A stretch of 64,000 nucleotides of DNA from Channa striata (taxonomy: Eukaryota > Chordata > Actinopteri > Anabantiformes > Channidae): positions 19,733,157 through 19,797,156 of the forward strand of contig CM065183.1 of assembly GCA_033026295.1 (NCBI GenBank), given 5' to 3'. Of this stretch, positions 63,129 to 64,000 are shown one piece after another. How positions within the stretch are numbered: the stretch's first letter is position 1; every line of letters starts with the position of its first letter. The notes under the pieces were generated by a model that saw only the letters and a program-made list of their open reading frames with translations, had not been told where the DNA came from and searched no databases. Both the position numbers and the translations under genes were made by a program.

Positions 63129-64000
63129 GTAAGAACTAAATCCTTCCGTGTCAGCTCCAGCTCACCCACGTTCTTTGATGAATCGGGAGCAGAAAGGTTT
63201 TGGGAGGAGGAAGGTGGAGAGCAGACAAGTGTGCCGAACAGGAGTCATAAGAATGAATCAAGGATTGCGATGAGAAGCGTGGTTTGATGATCGATGGAGT
63301 GCTGATTAATGTGCCGGCGGCGTGCCTCGCCAAGTTGTTGGCATTACAAGTAGTGCAATTACAACTATTGACCGCTCTTTTGAGAGAATTATCCCAGACG
63401 TGACAAAGAGTGGGAGTAGGGAAGAGGCGTAGGACATGGCCTATTGTACTTTAGATAAAAACCCAACAAAAGATCGCATAATGCACAAAACACTTTAACA
63501 GCCACTCAGTCAAACATGGCATTTTGAGACAACAATACCACACGGAGCTGCTGCTTAAACAGGTAAAAAAAAAAAAGGCTTGTTTGGTTTGTGAGGGGCT
63601 GAAAGGTTCAGATAAAGGAAGACGCAGACAGAAAGCCGTGCAGCAGTGATTGGCCTTTTTTAGACAACTCAAGTAGAAGTGAAGCTCTAAGGTGGTGCTG
63701 TTTGGAAGTCTGAGACCTCCCCAGAAATCGATAAAGCTAAAATCAGAACTTTTTGCCACATTGTCTGCAAAGTACAGCCATTTCATTCAGCACCTCCTCT
63801 AATAATACAAGCTACAATTCTGTGTCAGCCCTGCCAGAGAATGACTTCCCAGTCACTTCCTCCTAAACATGGCGCTGCACTGTGGCCTGTGGATATGCGT
63901 GTCAGAAAGTGACGTTGGCACAATTATTAAGTACATATACACTTAAGGGCACCAGGCTGCGGTCCCTGTGGTACAAGGGCTGCGGAGAGATCAGGCAGAT
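63129..64000 (+). other. gfra4: gfra4 intron running off the window
   Basis: Sequence after the D3 exon donor. The next family exon (TPNYID-type sequence) is not present here. There is an A run at about 63566-63577 and nothing else recognisable. Confidence 0.75.

Noticed and set aside
1..64000. CRISPR arrays, operons, prophage or a defence system
   Set aside because: None of the expected structure is present; the window is spliced vertebrate DNA.
1..64000. tRNA, rRNA or snRNA genes
   Set aside because: I saw no convincing cloverleaf with A and B boxes or other RNA-gene signature, though a scan by eye can miss them.

Overview
The window looks like teleost fish nuclear DNA. It has AT-rich intronic sequence with CA microsatellites, copies of repeat families typical of ray-finned fish, and one spliced vertebrate gene. 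The only protein-coding gene I can support is an incomplete copy of gfra4, the GDNF family receptor alpha-4, on the + strand. There are no prokaryotic features: no operons, no ribosome binding sites and no long uninterrupted ORFs.

gfra4 occupies the right-hand fifth of the window. Four internal coding exons lie at 52680-52961, 54277-54357, 60466-60805 and 63019-63128. They join in one open frame of 271 codons with matching splice phases (1, 1, 1, 2, then 1 at the last donor). They encode cysteine-rich domain D1, the linker, the whole of D2 and the start of D3. The gene runs off the right edge, so the rest of D3 and the GPI-anchor tail are missing. The signal-peptide exon was not identified with confidence. 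If transcription starts left of the window, positions 1-52679 are intron 1. One short candidate first exon at 353-425 fits in phase but lies in a repeat.

The left 52.7 kb holds no convincing gene. It contains a dispersed repeat family with copies near 270-510, 583-730, 8663-8760 (reverse) and 27025-27270; a degraded teleost repeat at 3390-3680; a candidate terminal-inverted-repeat element at 12250-13653; and a transposon-rich block at 17.7-25.5 kb. That block carries a reverse-strand LINE remnant, a Tc1-like transposase remnant, a short LINE tail, and a 3.1-kb broken forward-strand LINE. Further right are a possible Rex3/RTE LINE scrap (about 42340-42600), other dispersed repeats, several CA runs and two perfect hairpins (41491-41530 and 57052-57086).

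I did not find a new biological system. The most useful leads are the retained D1 in gfra4, the repeat-embedded candidate first exon, the rearrangements inside the forward LINE, and the perfect 15-bp hairpin in a gfra4 intron. Family names for repeats come from recognition of typical teleost sequence and were not checked by search.
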